64,000 nt of DNA from Chitinophagaceae bacterium (GTDB lineage: Bacteria; Bacteroidota; Bacteroidia; Chitinophagales; Chitinophagaceae): the NCBI GenBank assembly GCA_016719165.1, contig JADKAJ010000001.1, positions 682,001 to 746,000 of the forward strand. Reading direction: 5' to 3'. Below, in pieces: positions 15,954 through 25,446 of the stretch (the stretch's first letter is position 1; each line of letters begins with the position of its first letter). The notes beneath the pieces are model-generated. The model did not search any database, had not been told where the DNA came from, and saw nothing but the letters and a program-made list of their open reading frames with translations. The position numbers and the translations under genes are program-made.

Positions 15954-18900
15954 TTAGTTCTTCACTGCCGTATCACTGGCTGGTTTCTTCTTTTTATTGA
16001 AAAGCGTATTGATCGTATTCCTGATGGTCTGCTCTGATTTCTTTTTAGAACTATCAGCCGGGTTGGTTTTTACTGAATCCTTATTGCCTGACATCCTGTC
16101 AAGTGCTTCTTTTTTCAAATCATTTAACACCTGGTTCTTAACACCAGTAAGACTGTCCTTTATGGTTTGTTTCGCTGTATCCAATTTTGCTTTTGCAAAA
16201 TCAACCGCCAGCTGCTGCATTTCTTTGACAGCATCTCCTGCCACCTCTTTCAGTTCGGTTCTTAAAATTGGATTAGCAAGAGTGCCACCCATTTTGAAAC
16301 TGAGATCAACCGTTTCTCCCAGTTTTACCGGGATGCCTTTATTTACAGCCTGTGTCACCAGGTTATTGAGTATATTATTTCCTTCATTGCCCAGGTATTT
16401 CCTCGGCACTTTCATCTGCACCACGTAGTCGATAGACTGGTCAAACCCATGCATACCACCGATCAGCATTTCAATATCTTTTACTTTCACACTGAAGGGC
16501 TTCACCAGCACTTTGCCTTTGGCAAACTCAATATAATTTTTTACATCTTTTATCGAGATCGATTTCAATTCATCGATCTGAAGTGTGCTGGCAATTTTTT
16601 CCAGCGGGGCAAATTTTTTCAATATTCCTTCTATCAGTAAAAGATTTCCCTTTCCATTCAATGTGCTGAGGTCAGGCATCATATTGCCATCCAGGTTTCC
16701 GTTCATGGTCAGCTGCGAATTAAGCTTGCCTGCCAGGAATTGTCCTACAGGCATCAGCTTCTGAATCGTATTGAAGGAGAAGAATGCCTTTTGAACATCA
16801 ATATTTTTAACCTCGTAGGTCATTGAAATGGCAGGATCCTTCTTATTGTTTTTAGTGGAATAAGAACCGTCAAATACTATGGTGCCGTCAAGAGCTTCTG
16901 TTTTTACATTTTGGAGTTTCACCGTCTCATCTTTCAGCAATAATGTTCCGGTGATATTAGTATAATCAACCTTATCATATTTTACTTTTCCGGCTTTTGC
17001 ATTGATGGTAAGGTTCATATTGGCCGGAACGGCAAACGGATCGGCTGATGCAGCGGCACTGGTTGTTGTCGTCGTGGTATCTGTTCCCATCCAGTCATTC
17101 AGGTTCATTTTATCGGCGGTTACATTCAGCGTTCCCGCCAGCGGCTGGTCCTGCATAGCATAGCCAACCAGGTTATTGAATGTACCGTTGGCCGAGAAAT
17201 TTGTATTCAGGTAATTACCGGCAAGATTGTTCAGTGTTACATTTTTTTGTTGGAAGCTGAGTGCTGAATTCGTTATACTCAATCCTGTTGGATAATCCTT
17301 CGATACATAGTTGAGGTTATTCAATCCGGCTGTACCGTTGATGATGATCTTATCATACTCTTTTTTATCTATCGCTGTTTTATTACCACTGAAACCAAGA
17401 TCAGCATTCAGGATTCCACTGATGCTGGTTCCCGGATCAAGCGTTACAAACTGTTTGATATGATTTAAGGTAAATCTTCCTTTGGCTGCACCAGTAAAAT
17501 CAACAAAAGACATCGGGTGGCGTAGTTGCAAATTAAAATCAACAGGGTCTTTACCCACTTCCATATGCCCGGTAGTTATATTTATGGATGTATTGTCGGC
17601 AATGCCACCGCTATTTTCTACCTGCACTTTCATATTTCCATTTTCCAGGGGTTGCGGAAATGCAGCAGAAGAATAGAACAGGTTTTTAATATCCAGGAAA
17701 CCACCTGCTGTGAAATTGCCCTGCTGGTTTTCCAACGCAGACATATTGCCTTTAGCAAAAAGGTCGGCCCAAACCAGTCCTGCCAGTTTGGTTCCGGCTT
17801 CTAATTTTATAAATTTCGAAAGGTTAGCAAGATCCAGTTTGCCTTTCGCTACGGCATCAATATATTGGGCCGTTTCGGGGTTCCTGAACAAAAGTTTGAA
17901 ATCAAAAGGTTCATTATCCATCTCCACATGCCCTTTGGAAATATCGACTACCGTATTATCTTTTTTACCATCGGGATTGCTGACATGCATGGCCAGCTGG
18001 ATATTCTTTACCGGTTTGGGCAGATCAGGATACTGGAAGAAACCATCTTTCACTTCCAGGTTCACATCGTAAGCCGGTAACTGTTGCGGACTGTAAATTC
18101 CTTTTACAAAACCATTAAAGGCAGCATTGCCGCTGGTTTTAATAGTTGCAAAATCCTGTTTGTAAATACCGGGTATCAGCGAGAGGATATCTTTAAAATC
18201 GTTGGACGGAGTTTTGAACTTAATATCCATGTCATACGTACTATCATTCACGAACCGGAAGAAACCATCAGCATTTAATTTCAGTTTATTGACCGTGATC
18301 GCCTCTGTTTTGAAACTGTATTTACTGTTGGTATTGTCAATCTGTATATCTCCATCAATGTCTGTTTGGGCATTTACCAGGTAAGGAACTGCAGCATAAG
18401 TAAAATCAGTTGATGTTGCTTTGGTTTTAGTGGAAAGTGTGAACACATCTTCAGTGAAATCACCGCTACCTTTATGCTCAAGACCGGATATTTCGGCACT
18501 CAAATCAATACTTTCATCTTTATAATAAACATATCCATCACTGATCTCGTACTGCTGCAGGTTCATTTTAAATTCGGAAGGAGAATTGTCTGCTTTGCCT
18601 GATGAGTCAGTGCTTTCTTTGGCGATATCCCAGTTGGCTTTTCCCTCTTTATTGATCAATGCATGTATGCGGGGTGATTGCACATACACACCATATACTT
18701 TTATATTTTTTCCCCTGATGGCACTGATAAGATTGACAGAGGCATCCAGTGTTTTAGCAGACAGGAGAGTGTCGCTGTCAAATTCGTTTGTGCCGACTAC
18801 AGACAGGTCTTCCAGCAAAATTGAAATTTTGGGGAAATGACGGAAGAGAGAAAGGCTTACATCTTTGAAATCAACTTTGGCGATAAGGTTATTATTGATC

Positions 18901-19022
18901 TCTTTTTTGACCAACTCCGTTATTTGTTTTTTAAATAAAAGGGGAATCAAAAAGGCTGCGGCGATCAGTACCAGGAGGGTGAAACCTGTGATCTTTACAA
19001 TTTTCTTCAGTTTCTTGTTCAT
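15954..19022 (-). CDS. AsmA-like envelope protein
   Basis: A 1022-residue protein starting at the ATG before MNKKLKKIVKITGF; the frame is open 27 codons further up, but that extension carries no signal. One N-terminal membrane anchor (residues 8-29) is followed by the AsmA N-terminal domain and a very long beta-rich periplasmic body. The C-terminal AsmA_2 region contains LNGKGNLLLIEGILKKFAPLEKIA and MKVPRKYLGNEGNNILNNL. A lysine/serine-rich tail ends the protein. AsmA/TamB-family proteins bridge inner and outer membrane and are linked to phospholipid transport. It is monocistronic here. Confidence 0.88.
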   Translation of the reverse strand: MNKKLKKIVKITGFTLLVLIAAAFLIPLLFKKQITELVKKEINNNLIAKVDFKDVSLSLFRHFPKISILLEDLSVVGTNEFDSDTLLSAKTLDASVNLISAIRGKNIKVYGVYVQSPRIHALINKEGKANWDIAKESTDSSGKADNSPSEFKMNLQQYEISDGYVYYKDESIDLSAEISGLEHKGSGDFTEDVFTLSTKTKATSTDFTYAAVPYLVNAQTDIDGDIQIDNTNSKYSFKTEAITVNKLKLNADGFFRFVNDSTYDMDIKFKTPSNDFKDILSLIPGIYKQDFATIKTSGNAAFNGFVKGIYSPQQLPAYDVNLEVKDGFFQYPDLPKPVKNIQLAMHVSNPDGKKDNTVVDISKGHVEMDNEPFDFKLLFRNPETAQYIDAVAKGKLDLANLSKFIKLEAGTKLAGLVWADLFAKGNMSALENQQGNFTAGGFLDIKNLFYSSAAFPQPLENGNMKVQVENSGGIADNTSINITTGHMEVGKDPVDFNLQLRHPMSFVDFTGAAKGRFTLNHIKQFVTLDPGTSISGILNADLGFSGNKTAIDKKEYDKIIINGTAGLNNLNYVSKDYPTGLSITNSALSFQQKNVTLNNLAGNYLNTNFSANGTFNNLVGYAMQDQPLAGTLNVTADKMNLNDWMGTDTTTTTTSAAASADPFAVPANMNLTINAKAGKVKYDKVDYTNITGTLLLKDETVKLQNVKTEALDGTIVFDGSYSTKNNKKDPAISMTYEVKNIDVQKAFFSFNTIQKLMPVGQFLAGKLNSQLTMNGNLDGNMMPDLSTLNGKGNLLLIEGILKKFAPLEKIASTLQIDELKSISIKDVKNYIEFAKGKVLVKPFSVKVKDIEMLIGGMHGFDQSIDYVVQMKVPRKYLGNEGNNILNNLVTQAVNKGIPVKLGETVDLSFKMGGTLANPILRTELKEVAGDAVKEMQQLAVDFAKAKLDTAKQTIKDSLTGVKNQVLNDLKKEALDRMSGNKDSVKTNPADSSKKKSEQTIRNTINTLFNKKKKPASDTAVKN

Positions 19023-19138
19023 AACAGGCTGCTTGTGATGGTTTTGACCCCCAAAATGCAAATATGAAGCCAGAAAGAGAAAGTAATTGTACTTAGTGGT
19101 CATTCAGCAGTAAATCGCTGTGTCGGAACCTGCTGCTC

Positions 19139-19489
19139 TTACTTTCTTAATATCTTCTCCATGGCCTTTCCTTTTGCCAGTTCATCCACCAGTTTATCCA
19201 GGTAACGGATCTTTTGCATGAGTTTATCTTCAATCTCTTCTACCCGGTAGCTGCAAATAACACCGGTTATCTTTGACACATTGGGATTTAGTTGTGGTGC
19301 CTGTGCGAAAAAGGTTTCAAAATCAATTTTATTGTCGATCTGTTGCTGCAATTGTTTTTGCGTATAGCCGGTGAGCCAGCAAATGATGGTATCCACCTCT
19401 GCTTTGGTGTGTCCCTTTTTCTCCGCTTTTTGAATATAATGCGGGTAGACACCGGCAAATGACATTTTAAATACTCTGTGATTATCCAT
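19139..19489 (-). CDS. DUF2200 family protein
   Basis: A 116-residue protein beginning MDNHRVFKMSFAGVYPHYIQKAEKKGHTKAEVDTII, with CWLTGYTQ and the second block FFAQAPQLNPNVSKITGVICSYRVEEIEDKLMQKIRYLDKLVDELAKG. This is the full DUF2200 pattern. The family is small and cytoplasmic and without an established function. It ends 116 bases before the AsmA-like gene on the same strand. Confidence 0.9.
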   Translation of the reverse strand: MDNHRVFKMSFAGVYPHYIQKAEKKGHTKAEVDTIICWLTGYTQKQLQQQIDNKIDFETFFAQAPQLNPNVSKITGVICSYRVEEIEDKLMQKIRYLDKLVDELAKGKAMEKILRK

Positions 19490-19664
19490 TTTAGTTATTA
19501 CTATTTTGAAAAGCTAAGTTCCTGTAGAGTAAGTTAATGATTTATTCAGTTGTTGTGGAGAGCTATGGAAGAAAGATCCCGCCCTTCTCATACAATCATG
19601 TTGTAATGGCTGTGGGACAAGACCCTGGGCGGACGGAATTGCTGATGATGTCAACAACAATGTC

Positions 19665-21179
19665 TTATTCCAGGCAAGGAACAGCCACAGAAGTAATCAC
19701 TCCGGCATTGTTAATTGTAATTTTCCAGCAATTGCCATTAGGAGATTTCAGAATAATGCCTGTACCAATTGTTTCTAATGATACATCACCATTTCTTACC
19801 TGCAATTTTGCCTTTGGATTATCTGTACCAACACCAACATTATTCGTATTCGTTGCAACAAAGCAACCATCACCCGTAATACATCCCAGCTCACTGTTTA
19901 CTCCTATTGCGATAGCAATATCTTTTTCAAAACCAATGCTGTTTCCGGCAGCATCCATTTGCAGATCTGAATTATTGGTAGCAGTCGGATGCTGAAATGA
20001 AATAAACAGGAATTTATAATCCGGGGTAAAAGTAATTCCCGTTGGTTCTGCTCCTGCCGGGGCAATGCCAAACAATTTTACGTTGGGAACGGCCTGGGTA
20101 TGATTACTCATCACTACCCAGATATAGTTATTGCCCCCATCCTGGAGCACCCATAAATTACCCAGTTCATCAAATGCTAAGTTATCATTTCCGGTTCCCC
20201 AGGGAGTGGATACGGTTCCTCCTGCATGGGTAATATTATACGATGAATTGCCTACATAAGTTTCCATGGCAGAAGTGGTGGTCCCGGAAACGGGATCAGC
20301 ATCCTGGAACCGGTATACCCTGTTTTCACCTTTTACGGCAAAATATATTTTACCGTCGGGGCCAATCTCCACATCTTCTATGCCGTTAAAAACCGTAGCC
20401 CCTGCAGCATTACCTAATACCATGGTGTTATTTCTGTCTGGTTGGGTTGTATTATTTAGCAGCACCCAATTGCCATTTCCGGTTTTAGGTCCTGTATATA
20501 CGTACAATGATCCGGCAGAGAGGTCATCCATAGTAGTGGCAACAAACTTATACAGGTATCCGGGATTTGCATCATTGCCAAAATAAGCCGTTCTCCTGTT
20601 TGAATGAATGACAATATTTTCTTTAGCTCCGCATCCCATGGCCCAAAGTTTTCTCACCACTGTTTTAGTGGACGGGTTAATTTCTACATGCCAGCCCAGG
20701 TCGTTATAACCGTCTGCATTTACATCAGCTATTGAAATCACTTCTTCACAGGTTATGATGTTCCCCCAGGGAGTTAAACCACCGGAACAATTCCGGGCCG
20801 TACCTGCTACGGAAGAAAAATCTATTGCTGTTGCCCCGTTTTTATTCCAGAGTTTGGTGATGGAATTAAAAGAAACATTCATGGCGGTAACACCACCCGG
20901 CGTTTGTTCATGATTAATACTCAGGTACCCATTGATTGAGGAGCCGGCAATGGGCATATAACCTGTAAAATCAAAATTATCCATCATGGTGCCGACTGGA
21001 AGCACATCACCATGCTCCATTATTTTTTGAAACCGGTGTGTAGCAGAGGGGAATATAAAATTGCTTGTTTGCGCAGTGGGATTTACTGAAACAAAATTGG
21101 ACAGGCTTTGACTATATAGTTTGTTATAAGGGAATAAAAACAAACCTGCAATGAAGAAGATGCATTTTGCGGGTTTCAT
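19665..21179 (-). CDS. PhoX/DUF839-family secreted protein with a C-terminal fibre-like module
   Basis: Start at MKPAKCIFFIAG (504 residues), which gives a signal peptide ending near LYSQ; the frame is open 21 codons earlier without ATG support. The body has PhoX (calcium/iron alkaline phosphatase) landmarks: LSINHEQTPGG, NCSGGLTPWGNIITCEE, a calcium-type loop DVNADGYND, and GNDNLAFDELGNLWVLQDGG. About the last 65 residues are different: VGVGTDNPKAKLQVRNGDV followed by a short beta module, which looks like the sequences found before tail-fibre-like or chaperone domains. Phosphatase activity is plausible but not shown. Confidence 0.8.
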   Translation of the reverse strand: MKPAKCIFFIAGLFLFPYNKLYSQSLSNFVSVNPTAQTSNFIFPSATHRFQKIMEHGDVLPVGTMMDNFDFTGYMPIAGSSINGYLSINHEQTPGGVTAMNVSFNSITKLWNKNGATAIDFSSVAGTARNCSGGLTPWGNIITCEEVISIADVNADGYNDLGWHVEINPSTKTVVRKLWAMGCGAKENIVIHSNRRTAYFGNDANPGYLYKFVATTMDDLSAGSLYVYTGPKTGNGNWVLLNNTTQPDRNNTMVLGNAAGATVFNGIEDVEIGPDGKIYFAVKGENRVYRFQDADPVSGTTTSAMETYVGNSSYNITHAGGTVSTPWGTGNDNLAFDELGNLWVLQDGGNNYIWVVMSNHTQAVPNVKLFGIAPAGAEPTGITFTPDYKFLFISFQHPTATNNSDLQMDAAGNSIGFEKDIAIAIGVNSELGCITGDGCFVATNTNNVGVGTDNPKAKLQVRNGDVSLETIGTGIILKSPNGNCWKITINNAGVITSVAVPCLE

Positions 21180-21246
21180 AAGATTAAATTTAAATAAGGT
21201 TTTTTGGAATTTGCATATTCCAAATGTAAGATAAATCCACATTTGC

Positions 21247-21678
21247 TTAACTGATCATGTTGCCCTCAAACCCATATCGAATGGCATCTTCAAGTATAGC
21301 AATGTCGATATCTTTCACCGTTTTGAACTTAATGCAATAACCCGTCACAGTTGCCTTGCCTAATTTATTACCATAGGTGCGGGACAGGTATGTCTTGTCT
21401 TTTATACCCATGATATAGACGGAGATACCGGAACTGTTGGCACTCAAACCCACCTGGTAAAAATCTTTGGTGGTTCCCTCAGCATAGTGGATGGTGTAAG
21501 AGCCATACCCGATATTAGGGTTGGATACAATTTTCCCATTGCTGTCTTTTCCGTCGAGGAACCATAATTTACCGGTTGGCAACCGGTTCACTATTAGCTT
21601 ATGCAGTTCCTGCATGTCACTGCGTTTTGGTTCCGGCTGAGCGGCAATATAGTTTTTGATTTGTTCTTTTACGTTCAT
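21247..21678 (-). CDS. DUF1801 domain protein
   Basis: A 143-residue YdhG/YjbR-like alpha/beta protein. It has the N-terminal helix VKEQIKNYIAAQPEPKRSDMQELHKLIV, the core GYGSYTIHYAEGTTKDFYQVGLSANSSGISVYI, and a final helix DIDIAILEDAIRYGFEG. DUF1801 proteins are common stress- or accessory proteins without firm function, often beside ArsR/AHSA1 pairs as here (6 bases downstream of the AHSA1 gene), so co-expression with the regulator is likely. Confidence 0.85.
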   Translation of the reverse strand: MNVKEQIKNYIAAQPEPKRSDMQELHKLIVNRLPTGKLWFLDGKDSNGKIVSNPNIGYGSYTIHYAEGTTKDFYQVGLSANSSGISVYIMGIKDKTYLSRTYGNKLGKATVTGYCIKFKTVKDIDIAILEDAIRYGFEGNMIS

Positions 21679-21684
21679 GATAGT

Positions 21685-22182
21685 TTATTTACCGGATAAT
21701 ACTGCCAACAGATTTTCCAGGTTAGTCAATGATAATTTCATTCCTTGTGTGAAACCATCAAGTATCCTTTCCATCCTTTCGAGGGATTCATTGTAGATCG
21801 AAATGTTCACTTTTGTTTTCCCGTTTTGTTCGCTGAAAGTGTGGTCCCACTCAGAACCTGATGGCTCAGGGATTTCATTTTCACCTGCAAATGCATTATA
21901 CATTTTAAAATTGGTCTTCGGGGTAATGGAGGTGTATTCCTGGAACACCCAACGTTCCTGTCCATCGGGGCTTATCATCGCATAAAATCGTTTACCACCG
22001 ACTTTGAAGTCCTGGTATTTAGTTTTGGCTGTAAAGGGTTTTGGTGCAATCCATTGATCAATCAATTCCGCAATCGTAAATGCATCCCAAACCAGTGAAA
22101 GGTCAGCATCAAATTCCCTGGTTATGCATACCGTCTTTGTTGTTTTGTCAACAACAAAATCGAATAACAGGTTGGTGTTCAT
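21685..22182 (-). CDS. SRPBCC (AHSA1-type) domain protein
   Basis: A 165-residue START-like fold protein: ITREFDADLSLVWDAFTIAELIDQWIAPKPF at the N terminus and SEWDHTFSEQNGKTKVNISIYNESLERMERIL later, ending in the helix MKLSLTNLENLLAVL. Such proteins have a ligand-binding cavity and are usually encoded with an ArsR repressor. The start overlaps the stop of that repressor gene by ATGA. The ligand is unknown. Confidence 0.9.
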   Translation of the reverse strand: MNTNLLFDFVVDKTTKTVCITREFDADLSLVWDAFTIAELIDQWIAPKPFTAKTKYQDFKVGGKRFYAMISPDGQERWVFQEYTSITPKTNFKMYNAFAGENEIPEPSGSEWDHTFSEQNGKTKVNISIYNESLERMERILDGFTQGMKLSLTNLENLLAVLSGK

Positions 22183-22499
22183 TTTTTTTGTTTTTTAAGT
22201 GTTGCTAATAGTTTATCCAGTTGATTGAATTTGGTTTCCCAGATTTTTCTGAACTGGTCTAACCATTTATCAATCTCTTTCATTTTTTCAATTTCAAGGG
22301 AGTAATAAATTTCCCTGCCCTGGTATTCCTGTTTTACCAGTTCACATTCAGTGAGAATGCGCAGATGTTTGGAAACAGCCTGCCGGGTACTGTCGAAATG
22401 TTCAGCAATGGCATTGGGTGTCATGGCCTGTAATGCAATCAGGGTAATAATGGCCCGCCTGGTCGGGTCGGCAATGGCCTGGAAAATGTCTCGTCTCAT
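22179..22499 (-). CDS. ArsR family transcriptional regulator
   Basis: A 106-residue winged-helix protein starting MRRDIFQAIADPTRRAIITLIALQAMTPNAIAEHF, with recognition helix STRQAVSKHLRILTECELV and the wing EYQGREIYYSLE. A start 15 codons upstream is possible but the family begins at the DIFQAIADPTRR block. No metal-binding cysteine pair is present, so it belongs to the group paired with AHSA1 ligand-binding proteins rather than to metal sensors. It probably represses its own three-gene unit (arsR-like, AHSA1, DUF1801). Confidence 0.92.
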   Translation of the reverse strand: MRRDIFQAIADPTRRAIITLIALQAMTPNAIAEHFDSTRQAVSKHLRILTECELVKQEYQGREIYYSLEIEKMKEIDKWLDQFRKIWETKFNQLDKLLATLKKQKK

Positions 22500-22703
22500 A
22501 CTGGTTGATTTTATGAAACCATTTGGTTGCAAATATATGCGCAACTATTCGGTTTCGCAAAATATTTTTTATAAGAAAAAACGGGACGAAGAGCAATGGA
22601 AGAATGCTGCGATAAGTTTTCAGGCAAATAAATAAGACGGCGGGAAACCTTTGTGGCTTTACTTCCGGATGCTATTGCATTAATGTTGGCCCGCAGTACC
22701 GGA

Positions 22704-24065
22704 TTATTTCCCAGGTAAATTTTTCCAGTTCAATGCAGGATCATTCGTCTTGCTCATCCATTGCTTTAACTGGTTCAGCAATTCTTGCTGGATTTTTTTA
22801 TAATCAGCATTGCCTGCAAGATTTGCTGTCTCCTGCGGATCGATGGTCAGGTGGTAGAGTTCCATTGGTTTTGTAAGATTTTCCCAGGCAATAAGTTTAT
22901 AGTCCTTTGTGCGGATCAGCCGGTAGGCTGCATAACCATGTTCGTTGTCTGCCCACTCAGTGATTGCATAATCCAGTTGGTTCTTCTTTCCGTTTTCCAG
23001 CAAGCCGGAGATATCTCTTCCGGGCCATGATGCTGGGACTTTCACACCGGCCAAAGCTAAAAGGGTGGGAGAAATATCCAGGCTTGAAACGGGGGAAGTG
23101 ATCGTATGTACCGTGTCATTTTGTTGCGGCATCCGGATGATCAGCGGCACTCTAACCGATTCTTCATAGGGATTTACTTTCCCTTTCATGCCGCGGCTGC
23201 CCATCATCAGCCCGTTATCACCGATGAAGACGATGATCGTTTCCCGGCTGAGTTGTGTTTTTTCCAGTGTACGCATGATCCGTCCTACCAGTTCGTCAAG
23301 AAAGCTGATGGCCTGGTAGTAATGCAGAAAGTCACCGGGAGTATATTGTTCAGGAAAAGCAGGGGGCAATAGTTGTTTTGCTGTTTTGCCCTCATAGATA
23401 TTTTGTATTCTCTTCGGGTTTGGTTTGTAAGGGGCATGCGGCGCTGTGGCGGAGAACCAAACAAAAAAGGGTTTTTCCTTTGCGTCCGGTGATTCTAAAA
23501 ATGAAATGATCTCTTTGGCAAAAATCTCGTTGGTGAAGCCAATTGTCTTTTTCTTTTCCTTACTGTTGCCAAAAGCCAGCTGTGGATTTTTATAGGCGCC
23601 GGCGCCACCGGGCATCCAGTAGCGAATTTCTTCAAAGCCTATTTTCCAGGGCTCGGCAGGTACATGCCATTTGCCGGAAAGAAAAGTATGATAGCCGGCT
23701 AACTGCAGCAATTGGGGCAGGGTAGGTTGTTGAAAAAAGCGGGACGAATCTTTTGTTTCTTTCAACACATCATTGGAGAATACCCCATGCCTATGTGCAG
23801 GTTGTCCTGATAAAAAAGTAGAACGGCTGGGCGAACATTGCGGACTATGGATCGTTGCCTGCGGAAAATAAAAACCGGTGGCGGCAAGAGCATCCAGTTG
23901 GGGAGTGGAAATTTTTGTATTTCCGGCAATGCCCAGCGCATCAAAACGATGGTCATCAGAAATGATGAAGATGATATTTTTTTTCTTTGCCAGATTCTGT
24001 GCCGATGCGGGCAGGTACAATACAAGGAGAGCTGATACGGCAAGCCTGCAAATGCTTCGGTTCAT
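22704..24065 (-). CDS. Secreted sulfatase
   Basis: A 453-residue type I sulfatase with an N-terminal signal peptide (MNRSICRLAVSALLVLYLPASAQ). The ATG at 24063-24065 is preferred over an upstream TTG. Metal ligands are in IIFIISDDHRFDALG. Cys77 in CSPSR is the residue converted to formylglycine by the maturation enzyme. Further metal/sulfate contacts are GKWHVP and FIGDNGLMMGSRGMKGK. It should remove sulfate esters from polysaccharides or small substrates in the periplasm or outside. No polysaccharide utilisation genes flank it, so the substrate is open. Confidence 0.92.
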   Translation of the reverse strand: MNRSICRLAVSALLVLYLPASAQNLAKKKNIIFIISDDHRFDALGIAGNTKISTPQLDALAATGFYFPQATIHSPQCSPSRSTFLSGQPAHRHGVFSNDVLKETKDSSRFFQQPTLPQLLQLAGYHTFLSGKWHVPAEPWKIGFEEIRYWMPGGAGAYKNPQLAFGNSKEKKKTIGFTNEIFAKEIISFLESPDAKEKPFFVWFSATAPHAPYKPNPKRIQNIYEGKTAKQLLPPAFPEQYTPGDFLHYYQAISFLDELVGRIMRTLEKTQLSRETIIVFIGDNGLMMGSRGMKGKVNPYEESVRVPLIIRMPQQNDTVHTITSPVSSLDISPTLLALAGVKVPASWPGRDISGLLENGKKNQLDYAITEWADNEHGYAAYRLIRTKDYKLIAWENLTKPMELYHLTIDPQETANLAGNADYKKIQQELLNQLKQWMSKTNDPALNWKNLPGK

Positions 24066-24131
24066 GATTGGTTGTTTTGACAAATATCTGTATTTTTTAT
24101 ACCTGCTTGCCTGCTAAATAGCGGATTGTTT

Positions 24132-24212
24132 TTGAACCACGGAGGCACGGTGACACGGTGATGCATGGAGATTCACTGTGTTGCTCTGTGCCTTTGTGTC
24201 TCCGTGGTTCAA
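24132..24212. repeat. 81-bp inverted-repeat element of the CACGGAG type
   Basis: Perfect 13-bp ends TTGAACCACGGAG (24132-24144) and CTCCGTGGTTCAA (24200-24212) enclose 55 bases in which the arms go on pairing imperfectly (gcacggtgacacgg against ctctgtgcctttgtgt). It lies between the convergently unrelated sulfatase and DHFR-like genes. Same family as the elements at 14971 and 36533. Confidence 0.85.
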
Positions 24213-24221
24213 GAAAGCGGT

Positions 24222-24806
24222 TTATTGTCTGTCCACTGTGTAATTCAGTTCAGTTACCCCGCAGGTAAATGGGCGGGTAGACAGCAGGTTTAGTTTTATT
24301 TTTTCTTTGCTATCTGCAAACAAGGGGATGCCCCGGCCAAGAATGATGGGGTTAACAAATAGCCAGTAGCCGTCAATTAAGTTCAGTTTCATCAATGAAT
24401 GAGTGGCTGTCGGGCTGCCAAAAAGTAAGATGTCCGGACCTGCCTGTTGTCTTATTTCGTTTATGCTGTCCGAAAGGTTATTGCTGATAATTGTTGTGTT
24501 AGGTAAATCCGCTTCTTTCATTGTTTTTGATAAAACCAATTTGTGCACTTTGCTGTACCATGCTGAATGTTCAATGTCATGTTTGCTGGCATTGGGTTTG
24601 TTGGCTGCGGTGGGCCAGTAGCCTTCCATCATCTCGTAAGTTACCCGACCATATAAGGCCGTGTCGCCTTCGCTTATCCGCTTGCCCACATGATCAAAGA
24701 TTTCATCATCCACTTTGATCCAGTCCATTTCTCCGTTGGGCCCTGCTACAAAACCGTCAAGCGACAGGTGCATGAAGGAGATTATTTTTCTCATGTAGTT
24801 CTTCAT
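24222..24806 (-). CDS. Dihydrofolate reductase / RibD C-terminal domain family protein
   Basis: Starting at MKNYMRKIISFMHLSLDGFVAGPNGEMDW it has 194 residues. The pattern SLDGF, TALYGRVTYEMMEGYWP, ILLFGSPTATHSLMKLNLIDGYWLFVNPIILGRG is the RibD_C/DHFR-like reductase family (YwjB/YyaP type), an NADPH-binding fold. In vivo substrates are mostly unknown. The frame is open 29 codons upstream but would cross into the divergent gene. It is transcribed away from the DUF559 gene, with about 42 bases between start codons. Confidence 0.88.
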   Translation of the reverse strand: MKNYMRKIISFMHLSLDGFVAGPNGEMDWIKVDDEIFDHVGKRISEGDTALYGRVTYEMMEGYWPTAANKPNASKHDIEHSAWYSKVHKLVLSKTMKEADLPNTTIISNNLSDSINEIRQQAGPDILLFGSPTATHSLMKLNLIDGYWLFVNPIILGRGIPLFADSKEKIKLNLLSTRPFTCGVTELNYTVDRQ

Positions 24807-24848
24807 TTTGGAAGAAAGGTAATTTATTTTCTTTTGTAATTTCAACAG

Positions 24849-25241
24849 ATGACCGAAGGATACAGCAATCATTTTTATAATAAGAACCTGCAACCAAACG
24901 CCAACCGCCTGCGAAAGGAAATGACCAAAGCAGAGGCATGCCTGTGGAAATTTGTTTTGCGGGCGGGAAAGATGAAAGGTTATCCCTTCAGGCGGCAGCG
25001 GCCTGTACTGAACTATATTGCTGATTTTATGTGTAAAGAATTAATGTTGATTATTGAAGTGGATGGAAGTATTCATGAACTGGAGGATGTAAGGAAGAAT
25101 GATGAACAGAGACAGAAGGCGTTGGAAGAAGCGGGGTTTACTGTGCTGCGGTTTACTAATCATGAAGTGCTGACGAATATACAATGGGTGCATAGCTACC
25201 TGGAAGAGTGGATAGAGAAGAAGAATGCTTCAAAGGAGTAA
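24849..25241 (+). CDS. DUF559 nuclease-like protein
   Basis: A 130-residue protein of the Vsr-like PD-(D/E)XK superfamily: NANRLRKEMTKAEACLWKFVLRAGKMKGYPFRRQRPV, then the core IADFMCKELMLIIEVDGSIHELE (D...ExD pattern) and GFTVLRFTNHEVLTNIQWV. DUF559 genes are widespread, often next to repeats or recombination scars, and their function is not established; endonuclease activity is inferred from the fold. It is the only plus-strand gene in this stretch and is followed by GC-rich palindromes. Confidence 0.88.
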   Translation: MTEGYSNHFYNKNLQPNANRLRKEMTKAEACLWKFVLRAGKMKGYPFRRQRPVLNYIADFMCKELMLIIEVDGSIHELEDVRKNDEQRQKALEEAGFTVLRFTNHEVLTNIQWVHSYLEEWIEKKNASKE

Positions 25242-25269
25242 TGTGTACGAAGTGCAGGCTCTCCGCTAT

Positions 25270-25403
25270 CCCCCGCAGGCGGGGGAAGTGTTAGGATTGT
25301 AATGAGTCTCCGAACAGGGGTGGAGCTAACGCCGGTGCCAGGTTTCTTCCACCCCGGTTTGGTAATGCAACCTGTTTGGCGATCCGGCCCCCGCCTGCGG
25401 GGG
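25270..25403. repeat. Pair of GC-rich palindromes in opposite orientation
   Basis: CCCCCGCAGGCGGGGG at 25270-25285 and its reverse complement CCCCCGCCTGCGGGGG at 25388-25403. Each can fold by itself into a 7-bp stem with a 2-base loop, and the pair can also form a long-range stem around ~100 bases of locally GC-rich DNA. The copy orientation and the flanking acaggcag resemble short repeats common in Bacteroidota intergenic regions. The rest of the 205-base gap between 25242 and 25446 holds no gene I can see. Confidence 0.8.
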
Positions 25404-25446
25404 ACAGGCAGACGCTGCTATGCGGAGGAATTTGGTGTAGTGAAAA

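Noticed and set aside
25270..25285. GC-rich palindrome as terminator of the DUF559 gene
   Set aside because: The stem has only a 2-base loop and no T-run on either strand; its inverted twin nearby points to a repeat.
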